NCBI GenBank assembly: GCA_003223215.1
Contig: QHYH01000115.1
Span: 47,434 to 111,433 of the forward strand
Length of the DNA: 64,000 nt
Source of the DNA: Acidobacteriota bacterium
Lineage (GTDB): Bacteria > Acidobacteriota > Terriglobia > Acidiferrales > UBA7541
Direction: 5' to 3'
The notes under the pieces were generated by a model. The model ran no database searches. It saw nothing but the letters and a program-made list of their open reading frames with translations, and was not told the origin of the DNA. Shown here piece after piece: positions 36,105-46,100 of this stretch. The number at the start of each line of letters is the position of its first letter. The stretch's first letter is position 1. The position numbers were made by a program, and so were the translations under genes.

Positions 36105-38558
36105 CTGCTCCTGGTCATCTTGATCGGCCTAGTTCAAAACTCGGGCTGCTCATCCCGAAGGAGTCGAGAGGCGGTTCTTGAGGCCATACGCGATGAGCAA
36201 AGGCGTGGAAACCTGGACGCCGCTCTTCACGATGCAGACCGACAGTATCGCAAGTTTGAGGGCCACGATTCGGAGTGGGCCTGGCGTTTCCGTATTGAAA
36301 AAGCGCACATCCTAGTCTTTCAGGGCGCGTACAACGATGCCTTAGAGCTTTTGACCGAGGATCTTCCCGATTTTCTCGCCAACTCAGACGTTGCAGTCCG
36401 TAGAAAGATCGTTCAAGCGATCGCGCATGATGCTCAGCAAAAGTACGATGACGCGGATAGGGAACTAAACGAAGCAGCGAAAGTCTCCAAGGCCTATCCC
36501 GCGCTCCTGGGCGACATTGCGCAGGCACGAGGCAATCTCGCGATTTCGCGAAGGAATTATCCGGAAGCGGCTGTCGCGTTTCAGAGGGCGCTGGCTATAA
36601 GCCGTGAGCAGAAACTGCCCTCCCTGGAAGCCAACGCACTTGGCGGCCTTGGCTATCTGGCCATGTGGCAGGAGCACTATGACGAAGCCATCGGGCGATT
36701 CAAGGCTGTTCAGCGGGCCCTGGAATCCCGCAAGAGTACCTTCGCGCTGAACAGGACTTTCGGAAATCTCGGCTGGAGTTATTTGGCCATAGGCGATTTG
36801 CAAAATGCAGAGATTAAATTCAGTGAAGCCGAGAGGGCATCGGCGAAAGCCGCCATGCCGGAGGACCGCGCATATTGGCTCCACACGCTGGGGGATACGT
36901 ACTACCGGCAGGGGCGCTACGTCGAGGCCGAAGCCGTATCCCAGCAAGCTCTTGCGCTAGAGCGCAAAATGGACGATAAGCGTACTCTCACGGAGTGCCT
37001 GAACACACTGTCGGAAATTGCGCTAGCAACCGGGCACGTGGAACTGGCCGAGAATCACAATCGTGAGGCGCTAGGGATCGAGCGTGCGGGTCTCGATCGG
37101 TTTGGAATCGCGTCTTCAACCATCATTGCAGGACGCATTGCTGCAGGCAGGAGGCAATACCCAGAAGCGGAAAGGACGTTTCAGACGATTATTGCAGATC
37201 ACGGGGTTGAGACGGCGCTGCGCTGGGAAGCACAAGCCGGTCTCGCTCAAGTTCACGCGGCTAAAGGCAACACTGCTCTCGCTGAGCGCGAATTTCGCGA
37301 ATCCATCCATACCATCACTGTGGCTCGGAACGGCATTCAGAACGAAGAATTCCGTCTATCGTTTTTGTCCAGTGCCATTCGATTTTACGACGCCTATGTC
37401 AATTTCTTGATTGAGCATAATCGGCCCCTGGATGCCCTGGGTGTCGCTGATCTCAGCCGCGCGCAGACATTGGAACGCGGACTGTCATCTGGAAGCAACG
37501 TACCGAACGGGCAGTCGTCTTCCTTGGCTCCGCAGGAAATTGCGCGCCGATGGAAAGCCACGCTGCTGTTCTATTGGATGGGAGAGGAGCGCTCCCACCT
37601 GTGGGTGATTACAGGAAAAGAGTTTTCTTTGTTACCCCTGCCGGGCCGCGCCGAAATCGACGCCACTGTGAAATCCTACCTCGATTCTTTCACATTTCCG
37701 CGAGATCCGCTGGAGGCCGGTAACACGGACGGAAAGAAGCTGTACGCGACGTTGATCGAGCCTGCGGAAAGGCTCATCCCGAAAAACTCGCGAGTCATCA
37801 TTCTCCCGGATGGCAAGCTGAACTCGCTCAATTTCGAAACGCTGATCGTACCCGGCGAGAAGCCTCACTATTGGATTGAGGACGTCACCTTATTAACAGG
37901 GAACTCTCTGGCGCTGCTGGCTAAGGCTTCCCCAGCCCTTCCTCCACAACAGCCGAACCTCTTTTTGATGGGTGACGCGCTCGAGGCGAGCCCGGATTTT
38001 CCTCCGCTTCCGCAAGCGGGCAAGGAAGTGGGGCTGGTGCAGAGCCATTTCGCTGCGGACCGGCGGACGGTGTTGACGGGCGCACAAGCTGTTCCTTCCC
38101 AGTTTCTCTCTGGAAAACCCGAGGCATTTTCCTATCTGCACTTCGCGACGCACGGGACCGCCAGTACCATTCGTCCCCTCGAATCGGCGGTGATTCTTTC
38201 GCCGGAAGGCGGTACATACAAGCTTTATGCGCGCGACGTCGTCCAGCACCCAGGGCACGCCTACTTGGTAACCATTTCCGCGTGTAATGGGGCTGGAATG
38301 AAAACCTACGCGGGGGAAGGGCTTGTTGGTCTGGCTTGGGCTTTTCTTCGCGCTGGGGCGCACAACGTTATAGCGGGACTGTGGGAAGTCAGCAACGCCT
38401 CGACGCCGCAGCTCATGGATGAACTGTACGAAGGATTGCATGAAGGAAAGGATCCGGCAAGTGCATTACGTGCCGCCAAGCTCAGGCTGGTTCATTCTGC
38501 TGGCAACTACCGCAGGCCGTTTTATTGGGCGCCATTCCAACTCTATGCCGGATCCTGA
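36105..38558 (+). CDS. TPR-repeat protein with C-terminal CHAT (caspase-like) peptidase domain
   Basis: This is a protein of about 817 residues. A hydrophobic N-terminus with a Cys (LVILIGLVQNSGCSS) is probably a lipoprotein or export signal. TPR-like helices fill about 60-480. The CHAT domain at the C-terminus has the likely catalytic His in YLHFATHG (codon 38151-38153) and the Cys in TISACNGAG (codon 38283-38285), with the GLWEVS segment after it. Both active residues are present. The start is uncertain: no ATG or GTG in frame precedes the signal. CTG at 36105 or 36111 or TTG at 36120 are options, and a TTG at 35874 would overlap the previous gene by 226 bases. Confidence 0.8.
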   Translation: MLLVILIGLVQNSGCSSRRSREAVLEAIRDEQRRGNLDAALHDADRQYRKFEGHDSEWAWRFRIEKAHILVFQGAYNDALELLTEDLPDFLANSDVAVRRKIVQAIAHDAQQKYDDADRELNEAAKVSKAYPALLGDIAQARGNLAISRRNYPEAAVAFQRALAISREQKLPSLEANALGGLGYLAMWQEHYDEAIGRFKAVQRALESRKSTFALNRTFGNLGWSYLAIGDLQNAEIKFSEAERASAKAAMPEDRAYWLHTLGDTYYRQGRYVEAEAVSQQALALERKMDDKRTLTECLNTLSEIALATGHVELAENHNREALGIERAGLDRFGIASSTIIAGRIAAGRRQYPEAERTFQTIIADHGVETALRWEAQAGLAQVHAAKGNTALAEREFRESIHTITVARNGIQNEEFRLSFLSSAIRFYDAYVNFLIEHNRPLDALGVADLSRAQTLERGLSSGSNVPNGQSSSLAPQEIARRWKATLLFYWMGEERSHLWVITGKEFSLLPLPGRAEIDATVKSYLDSFTFPRDPLEAGNTDGKKLYATLIEPAERLIPKNSRVIILPDGKLNSLNFETLIVPGEKPHYWIEDVTLLTGNSLALLAKASPALPPQQPNLFLMGDALEASPDFPPLPQAGKEVGLVQSHFAADRRTVLTGAQAVPSQFLSGKPEAFSYLHFATHGTASTIRPLESAVILSPEGGTYKLYARDVVQHPGHAYLVTISACNGAGMKTYAGEGLVGLAWAFLRAGAHNVIAGLWEVSNASTPQLMDELYEGLHEGKDPASALRAAKLRLVHSAGNYRRPFYWAPFQLYAGS

Positions 38559-38617
38559 GTTGAGCCCCCGGCGTCTCCCTTCCTGCGAGCGTTTCGCTCC
38601 CCTGATAGCAATGCTGC

Positions 38618-38859
38618 ATGAAACGGTTTTTGGAACTAGGTCACTACGGAGTATTGGAACAGTTCTCGCTGGAAGGCCGTTTACAAATGATGAAGATGGA
38701 AAACAGCAATTGCGAAACGGTGCGTGACAGCGAAGCGCGGATGAGGGTCGCAACGGCGGAGGAAGCTGAACTTAGAAGAGCCTGCTGGAAGCGCATGAAT
38801 TCGAACGCTTGTTGCAACGGGCCGTAGAGCTTCCGAAAGTTCGCCAGCGCGTCGCCTGA
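38618..38859 (+). pseudogene. Possible frameshifted small helical gene
   Basis: An open frame from ATG 38618 reads protein-like up to ATAEEAELRRA (about 38780). Past that point the next frame, from about 38782, reads LLEAHEFERLLQRAVELPKV and ends at a TGA (38857-38859). Together they would make an 80-residue helical protein with one frameshift. The match between the two halves is by composition only, so this is weak. Confidence 0.35.
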
Positions 38860-39229
38860 AGAACGCCTGTCGATTCACGCTGCCGACTCACTCCTATCCG
38901 AGATTTAGACGCAGAGGATGATGACGCTCGATCGCCGAATTTTCCCTTGGGACTCTATCGGCGGCCCAACTTCTCAATGCTAAACATCCGCTTGACACGG
39001 CGCTAGGGGCGAAGTAAGTTTGCGCAATGTTTTCCCGGAGTGTGGGCTTGTTTTTGGTGGCTGGGAGGGTCTGTCGGACGGGGAGTTTTGAGTTAACAAA
39101 CTCCTCCATTGCTTCCAGTTAGTTCAGCCGGCTTCCTGCCAGTCGTGTGAGGAGAACTGGGCCGGGTTCTTCTCGCCTCCTTTGAATCTGGAATATTCGG
39201 TTTGTTGGGGTGTGGAGGGGGTGTTCAGA
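38860..39229. other. Intergenic stretch before the TonB receptor
   Basis: About 370 bases with no gene. It should contain the promoter of the receptor. GAGTTAACAAACTC (39089-39102) is a short inverted repeat that might be an operator. A GGAGGGGG ribosome site ends the stretch. Confidence 0.45.
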
Positions 39230-42200
39230 ATGAGCAAGCGAATTTTGTTCATGTTGGCGGTAAGCGTGGCGATGTTTTGCAGTGCGCAGGTCACCTATGG
39301 GCAGGTAACGGGCAGCTTCCTCGGGACGGTAACGGATAAATCCGGCTCAGCGGTTGTCGGGGCTGCGGTAACGGTGACTTCCCAGGCGACAGGCGCGGTA
39401 CGGTCGACGGTCACGGATGACACCGGCCACTACATCGTGAATCTGCTACCGGTTTCGGTCTATACGATTCGCGTGGAGTTCAAAGGATTCCAGCCTGTAG
39501 AAAGCAAGGACGTCAAGCTGCAGGTGGATGAGCAGCGCGAAATGGATTTCAGCCTGGCCCTGGCAGCCGTAACTACGGCGGTGGAAGTTGTGGCCAATGC
39601 TGTAACCGTGGAAACGACGAACCCTTCACTGGGCCAAGTCATTACCTCGCAGGAAGTGGCGCAGCTACCCTTGAACGGGCGTGATTTCGTGCAGCTTGCG
39701 ACCCTCACCCCCGGCACCAGTCAGGAAACCAGCAATGGCAGCTTTTTTACGACCAATGCAAGCAGTGAAGTGGCGGCTCGCGGCCCTTTTTCCCTGTCTG
39801 TAGGCGGCTCCCGTGCCAATAGCACAGACTGGTTGATCGACGGCGTCGATAACAACGAATTGACCGCCGGCGGGATTGCCATCCTGTCTTCGATTGACTC
39901 GCTTCAGGAGTTTAAGGTACTTACCTATAACTATTCGGCGGAATACGGCACGCGGGCGGGACCGACGGTGCTGCTGACGACGAAGTCAGGAACCAACGAT
40001 TTCCACGGGTCCGTGTTCGAGTTTCTCCGGAATACTTCGCTAGACGCGAAAAGCTTCTTTGCGAGTTCGACCGAAAAGTTCAACCTGAATCAGTTTGGTG
40101 GGACCCTCGGCGGCCCGATCCGGAAAAACAAGACCTTCTTCTTCGTCGATGGCGAGCAAAAGGATCAGCTGCATGGCATCCCCTTTCAGGGACTAGTTCC
40201 GACAGCAGCGATGCGCAAGGGCGATTTCAGCGCCGATAACTTTGGCAATCCGTTGTCTGCAGGCGACCTTGTAATCACCAACCCATATATGAGCGGAGCT
40301 TCGGCGACACCCAACGCACCTAACAGCACCTCCAATGTACCCAACAACAATGTCTTTTTTCAGTGCGTACCGGGAACCAACCAGCCCATGCCCCTTGTCA
40401 GTGCGTCCACCGGACAACAATATCAGGGCCAGCCGTGCAATGTGATCCCGCAAGGGCTGTGGAATTCGATTGGACAGCAACTGATCGGGCTTTATCCCCT
40501 GTCCACTCCTGGCTATAACGTAAACGGAAACAACTTCCAGAGCCAACCCGTGCGTTCGCTGTATGAGACCAAGTTCGACATTCGGTTGGACAACACCTTT
40601 TCGGGCGCGGATAGCCTGTTTACCCGCTTCAGCTACGATCAGGCAACTTCGTACGTGCCAGGTGGCGCAACGGCGTTCTTTGCCGAAGCGAACGCCTTCG
40701 GAAGCAATCAAGGCATTATCAACCATGCCCGCAACGCGGCCATCGGAGAGACGCACGTCTTCACACCGACAACCGTAAACCAGTTCACCTTCGGGTATAA
40801 CAGGATTTTCAACTACATCACGTCTCAAGGGACGGGCACCTGCGCGTCGGCAAAGCTGGGTATCCCTGGTGCAAACCTCGGGTGTTCTGCGAGCAACACG
40901 TGTTCAAGCAGCAGTTGCGGGTTGACTTCGATAAACATAGCCGGGGGCGGCTATTGGTCCCTGGGCGATCGCGGCTATTCCCCGTTCCAAGGCGGAACAA
41001 ACATTTTTTCAATCAATGACACATTCGACATGACTCGTGGCAAGCATGATGTCAAGGTTGGAATGGGAATCCGCATCAATCAGATGAATGTGCGCGCCGA
41101 AGGATTTCAGGACGGATTTTGGGTCATCGGCGGCGCCTGGACGAGCGACAAGTTTGCCTTTGCCGGGAGTTCGATGGCCGATCTTCTGCTCGGGATGTCC
41201 AGCCTTCGCATTCACGACCAAAACCTGAACGGCGATATTACCGGGCGACGCTGGAAGCTTTTTCGTCCATTCGTTCAGGATGACTGGCGCGTCAACAAAA
41301 ATCTAACGGTGAACCTGGGCTTGGCTTGGGGGTTGGCGACGCCAATTTCCGAAGCGAAAGGCAGGATGGCGGATTTCATTCCAGCCGCCACGAGTTATCA
41401 GTGGCTGATTCCTTCGCCGGGTTGCACCACGGCCCTTCAAGCGATTGCAACCTGCAAAAATTCCGGGGCGGGTGCGGGTATCAATATGGACTACTCCGCC
41501 CTCGAACCGCGAATCGGCTTGGCCTGGAAAATGTTTGGCAGCGGTGAGACGGTGGTGCGCGCAGGTTATGCGATTTACCACGATTCCGCGTGGAGTATGG
41601 GCGCTCAGGGACTGTGGCAGAATCCCCCCTACGCCGCCGAATCGTTCGGCATTTCGTTTGGAGGCTGTGCCACGGCGACTGCCTATTGTGCGTCGCTGTC
41701 CGGCCAGACGCCCAATATCGGCACAGGCCAGATGGTAGGGATCTCGGACGGGTTTCCCATCGTCACACCCCCAGTCACGCCCCTAAATTTCGGAGGCTCG
41801 TTTAACACCGAGCCCACCAACCTGAAGATAGGTATGGTCCAACAGTTCAACGTAAACGTCGAGCGGCAACTGCCAGGACAAATCGTGCTGACCGCCGGCT
41901 ACGCCGGGTCTCGTGCGGGTCGTATTCTCAACTTTGGAAACAACATTAACACGGGAGCGCCGACTGCCTGTGCCGGCGGGCCCAACGCCGTGCCGGGATA
42001 TACCTTGGGCTGCGGTCCGGGCGGAGCCTATTTCCCTGCGCCTTACACTCTGTTTCCGTTTTCAAACATATACAGCATCAACGACTCCGGGAGAGCTCAT
42101 TACAATGGGCTTCAGATAAAAGCGGAAACCAAGAGCTCGAAATACGGGCTCTATGCATTGATCGGGTACACGTATTCCAGGGCGTATGACACGGGGTATT

Positions 42201-42946
42201 CCGACGGCTTGAGCACTCCCATCGGAGCCCCTGACTTTCCCCTGCCGGATTGGGGAAAGCTCGATTGGGCCCTTTCCCAGACCAACTTAAACAATAGCTT
42301 CACCGCCAGCGTGATTTACGATTTGCCATTTGGAAAGGGTAAGAAATATGGCAGCGGCGGGAACGACCTGACCAACGCTCTGCTGGGCAATTGGCAGTTG
42401 ACCACCATTGAGAAGATCACGTCAGGGTTCCCAGTCTTTATACTCGACAGTAACCCTCAATCGGGCGCGTCGTTGATTAATATTGGGACGGCATCCCCCG
42501 CCGGGCGTGCCAATAAGGTCGCCAATCCGTTCGTACCCGGTATCGTGGCTGCCAATCCCAATCCCATGTGCCATGTATTGGTTTCGAGTGGCGGTTTAGC
42601 CCCGAGTTCACTAGGGAAGTCCTCCGGGTACTACTTTAACCCCTGTGCTTTCGCAACCGCTCCGCTCGGCGAGCTAGGAACCGCGAGTCGTGCTCCAATT
42701 TCTGGTCCGAACTTCGTAAACACCGACTTTTCGGTGATCAAGCGTTTCGCGCTGCCCTGGGAAAACATGGGACTGGATTTCCGAGCAGAGATCTTCAATC
42801 TCTTCAACCATGCGCAATTTGACACCCCCTCCGCCTTCGGAGGCGGGACAGGCGCGGACATCCATGCTCTCTCTCATTTCGGAAGGTATCCGTCGACGGT
42901 GAACAACCCACGACTGGTGCAATTCGGGCTTAAACTGACATTCTAG
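39230..42946 (+). CDS. Oar-like TonB-dependent outer-membrane receptor
   Basis: This 1238-residue protein has a signal peptide (1-24, MSKRILFMLAVSVAMFCSAQ). A carboxypeptidase-regulatory-like domain (about 27-110, GTVTDKSGSAVVGAAVTVTSQATG...) precedes the plug (about 120-240, with LPLNGRDFVQLATLTPG). A large beta-barrel ends in the terminal Phe expected of barrel proteins (FGLKLTF). Acidobacteria carry many such Oar-like receptors for import of large nutrients; the ligand is unknown. Start is ATG 39230, 16 codons inside the longest frame. No TonB/ExbBD genes are nearby. Confidence 0.93.
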   Translation: MSKRILFMLAVSVAMFCSAQVTYGQVTGSFLGTVTDKSGSAVVGAAVTVTSQATGAVRSTVTDDTGHYIVNLLPVSVYTIRVEFKGFQPVESKDVKLQVDEQREMDFSLALAAVTTAVEVVANAVTVETTNPSLGQVITSQEVAQLPLNGRDFVQLATLTPGTSQETSNGSFFTTNASSEVAARGPFSLSVGGSRANSTDWLIDGVDNNELTAGGIAILSSIDSLQEFKVLTYNYSAEYGTRAGPTVLLTTKSGTNDFHGSVFEFLRNTSLDAKSFFASSTEKFNLNQFGGTLGGPIRKNKTFFFVDGEQKDQLHGIPFQGLVPTAAMRKGDFSADNFGNPLSAGDLVITNPYMSGASATPNAPNSTSNVPNNNVFFQCVPGTNQPMPLVSASTGQQYQGQPCNVIPQGLWNSIGQQLIGLYPLSTPGYNVNGNNFQSQPVRSLYETKFDIRLDNTFSGADSLFTRFSYDQATSYVPGGATAFFAEANAFGSNQGIINHARNAAIGETHVFTPTTVNQFTFGYNRIFNYITSQGTGTCASAKLGIPGANLGCSASNTCSSSSCGLTSINIAGGGYWSLGDRGYSPFQGGTNIFSINDTFDMTRGKHDVKVGMGIRINQMNVRAEGFQDGFWVIGGAWTSDKFAFAGSSMADLLLGMSSLRIHDQNLNGDITGRRWKLFRPFVQDDWRVNKNLTVNLGLAWGLATPISEAKGRMADFIPAATSYQWLIPSPGCTTALQAIATCKNSGAGAGINMDYSALEPRIGLAWKMFGSGETVVRAGYAIYHDSAWSMGAQGLWQNPPYAAESFGISFGGCATATAYCASLSGQTPNIGTGQMVGISDGFPIVTPPVTPLNFGGSFNTEPTNLKIGMVQQFNVNVERQLPGQIVLTAGYAGSRAGRILNFGNNINTGAPTACAGGPNAVPGYTLGCGPGGAYFPAPYTLFPFSNIYSINDSGRAHYNGLQIKAETKSSKYGLYALIGYTYSRAYDTGYSDGLSTPIGAPDFPLPDWGKLDWALSQTNLNNSFTASVIYDLPFGKGKKYGSGGNDLTNALLGNWQLTTIEKITSGFPVFILDSNPQSGASLINIGTASPAGRANKVANPFVPGIVAANPNPMCHVLVSSGGLAPSSLGKSSGYYFNPCAFATAPLGELGTASRAPISGPNFVNTDFSVIKRFALPWENMGLDFRAEIFNLFNHAQFDTPSAFGGGTGADIHALSHFGRYPSTVNNPRLVQFGLKLTF

Positions 42947-43173
42947 GCCTGACCGATCCTGACCAAGCAACACTCTATCGCGCCAACCCGCTGGAGTTTT
43001 GTCGCTCTTTTTGGGCGGCGATGTCAGCGGGGAGCCGGTGCGAATGCGGGCGCTTGCGAAGGCGCGCTTTGACCCGCGATCGGACCCGGGCGCGCCGAGA
43101 GTGGACGTGTCAGTGACGCCGGCGACGGTGAATAGAGGCTCATCCCGGTAAACATTGCGAGCGGTGGGAGGAG

Positions 43174-46100
43174 TTAAGGCTCCAGTTGTTTCAACTGTGC
43201 TTTTGCCTGGGTGTGGTAGGGATGCTGCGTGAGGAGTTGCTGAAGAATTGCCTTGGCTTTTTCGCGGTCGCCCACGATGACATAGACGCTCGCCAGATTC
43301 AAATACGATTGGTCATACGCAGGCGCTATGCGAATAGATTCTTCGAAGCTGCGAATGGCTTCTGCAGTGCGCCGCGTACGGAGATAGAGAATCCCCAGGT
43401 TGTTCAATGCTTCGGGATAAGCAGGCCGAGCTGCCAGCGCTTTTTGCAGGTACTCGTAGGCATGGTCCGTGTCGTTCTTTTGAGCATAGACCATTCCGAG
43501 GCTGTAATTGGCCTCGGGGTCATCCGGATTCAGAGTAAGCGCTTGCTCGAGCGCACGTTCGGCCTCGGGCCAGTCCTTTGCTTGCCGATACGCGTTGCCG
43601 AGGTTGAGCAAGGCGATGGCATGCTGGGGATCGATCTGAAGCGCATGCTGAAAATGTTGAATCGCGGCAGCGGTGTTACGTTCGCGAGCTGCAAGGATGC
43701 CCAGATTGTTCCACGCGTTCGGCAACGTGCCTGGATAGCGGGCGTGCAGGTGCAGCGCTTTCTCGAAGCAATCTCCAGCCTCCTTCGATTTGTTTTGTTG
43801 CAGAAATGCGCTGCCAAGACCGTAGAGTGCTTCCGCGCTGGCCGGATCATTCTTCACCGCTTGTTGAAAAAAGGCTTCCGACTGCTCGTAATACCCTCGC
43901 TCGAAGAAGACGAAACCAAGGGACAGGTAGTTTCGGCCGAAGTCATACGATTCGGCCCATCCGGGAAACGGAAGCGCCTTAGCCAGACGCTCCGCATCGG
44001 TTTGGGGAATGTTCCCGATGTCCGCCTCGAAGCGGTCGATTGCCGGCGGCCCTTGATAAATTTTCACCACGTTTCCGCCTGGGTCGAGGAGAAAAGATAT
44101 CGGCACACTCATATCGCGGTGGCGATCAAAAAGTTGGCGATAGAGGAGGTTGTAGGCGGCAACGACGTCGGACGAGGAAGCTGCGACCGGGAAAGAGTAA
44201 CCGCGGGAAATATCCTTCTCGCCACCTTCCTTGCCATGGTCGTCGGTGCTCACCAGGATGGCAAGGAATTGCAGCCCCGCGCGCACCCACTTTTCCTGAA
44301 CTTGGTCGAATTTACCCAGGTACTCTCGGGAATTTGCAACCGAATCAGACCAGAAATGAAGCAGAACAGGCTTCCCTCGCCGGTCGGAAAGAGTTTCAAC
44401 ACGCCCGGACGGACCGGGAAGCGAAAAATCAGGAGCGGGAACCGGAACGATCAGCCATGTTTCGACGGTTTTAGGTAATCGCTCTGCGGCATCAATCACG
44501 GGGGTAATCTCTCTGCCGGCGGGAACCGAAAATTGCCGGAAAGGTTCCATGCGCGAAGGCGATGATCCTTCTTCGACCCAAATCCGGTGATTTAGCGGCA
44601 AATCGCGGAGCCTTTGGTGCAATCCACTCGGCCATTGAATCACAGCTTGAACCGCCGATTTTTCATAGCCCAGGCCGAAAAACAGTTCCTTCGTATGTTG
44701 AGCGAGGAAGCCCGATCCGATCCGTAAAGTCCGACACTGTCGGCCAGAGGAGGTCTCCACCGTGATCCTGGCTCCCACCGCGTCACGATTGCTCTTTTTC
44801 CCTGTAAGACGGAAGGAAATCGCGGGGGGCAAATCGGCAATCGCGTTTTTGAAATATCGCAATTGCGGGCTGTTACGATTCTTGAGTACGACTTCCAACC
44901 GTCCGTCCTGATCGAAATCGCCCAGCGCGAATGTGCGGCCGTCTTCGATGCAATCCAGCCCAACAATGCCAGAAACGTCGGAAAAGGTTCCGTCGCGATT
45001 GTTCAAGTAGAAGACATTTCGCTCGAAGCCGCTCCAGGTGTGGTCGGAGCGGATCAATTCATTGATGGCGTTCCAGCCTTGCTCATACTCGTGGCTCGGT
45101 CTGGGGTCATTCCGCGAGTTGGCCACCACCTGCCGCCAGAAAAAGCTGTTGAGATCGTCGCGGGATGTTCCGGAAATCATTCCGTTCGCGATATACAGGT
45201 CGGGGTAGCCATCGTGATTGAAGTCCCAGGAATCGCTCATCCAGGACCAGCGGCCCATGGCCGTCCCTGACCGGGCGCTCTCGTCTTCAAACTTTTCACC
45301 GCAGTTCCGAAAAAGAGAACTGCCCATAGAGTGCTTTTGATACAAAGCGCGCGTTTCCGCGTTCCCGCGTTGCTGAAAGTTTTCCTGCATGGAAATGCGC
45401 ATGCCGGCGGCGGTCCACATGTCCGCAACGTAGAGGTCGTCCCGGCCATCATCGTCGAAGTCGAACCATGCTGCGCTCATGCCGGCGCCGACGTCCTCAA
45501 CGCCGGTTTCGCGGGCCACACCGGCAAAAGTGCCGTCGCCGTTGTTGCGGTAGAGATTGTTGCGCCCAAAATCGTTCACAACGTACAGGTCGGGCCAGAG
45601 GTCGCCGTTGTAATCCCCCCAAGCACAGCAGAAGCTGAAGCGCGTGTTATTGATGTTGAGGCCAGCCTGTTGCGTGATGTCATCAAAGGTGGCGTCGCGG
45701 TTATTGCGCAGTAGAAAATTGGGCGGGCCGTTCTCCGCATCGAAGTACGGCATGGGATAGCGGTATTGATCGGTGCCCTGGGAGTAAGTGTAGAGACAAA
45801 AATAAATGTCCAGCCAGCCGTCGCGGTCATAATCAGCCATAGCTGCTCCGGTGAAGGTGCCCTGCGGAGGATTGGCAAAATGGAAAGCGCCGGGTTTCAA
45901 GCGAAATTTTCCATCGCCCTGATTGAGAAAAAGCAGCGGACCGGTGGTGCACACAACAATCAGGTCCTGGCGGCCATCGTTGTCAATGTCCGCGAACAGC
46001 GCGCAGGCCGTGTTTTCCAGTACACCGACGCCCGAGGACTCCGTGATGTCCTCGAATGTGCCGTCACCGAGATTGCGAAAAAGAAGGTTTGGCAGCCCGG

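Noticed and set aside
42947..43173. Possible gene remnant after the TonB receptor
   Set aside because: One frame reads GGDVSGEPVRMRALAKARF, but it is too short and matches no family I can name.
43186..44478. 430-codon open frame on the plus strand
   Set aside because: Antisense to the TPR and redoxin part of the large VCBS protein, which has clear repeats.
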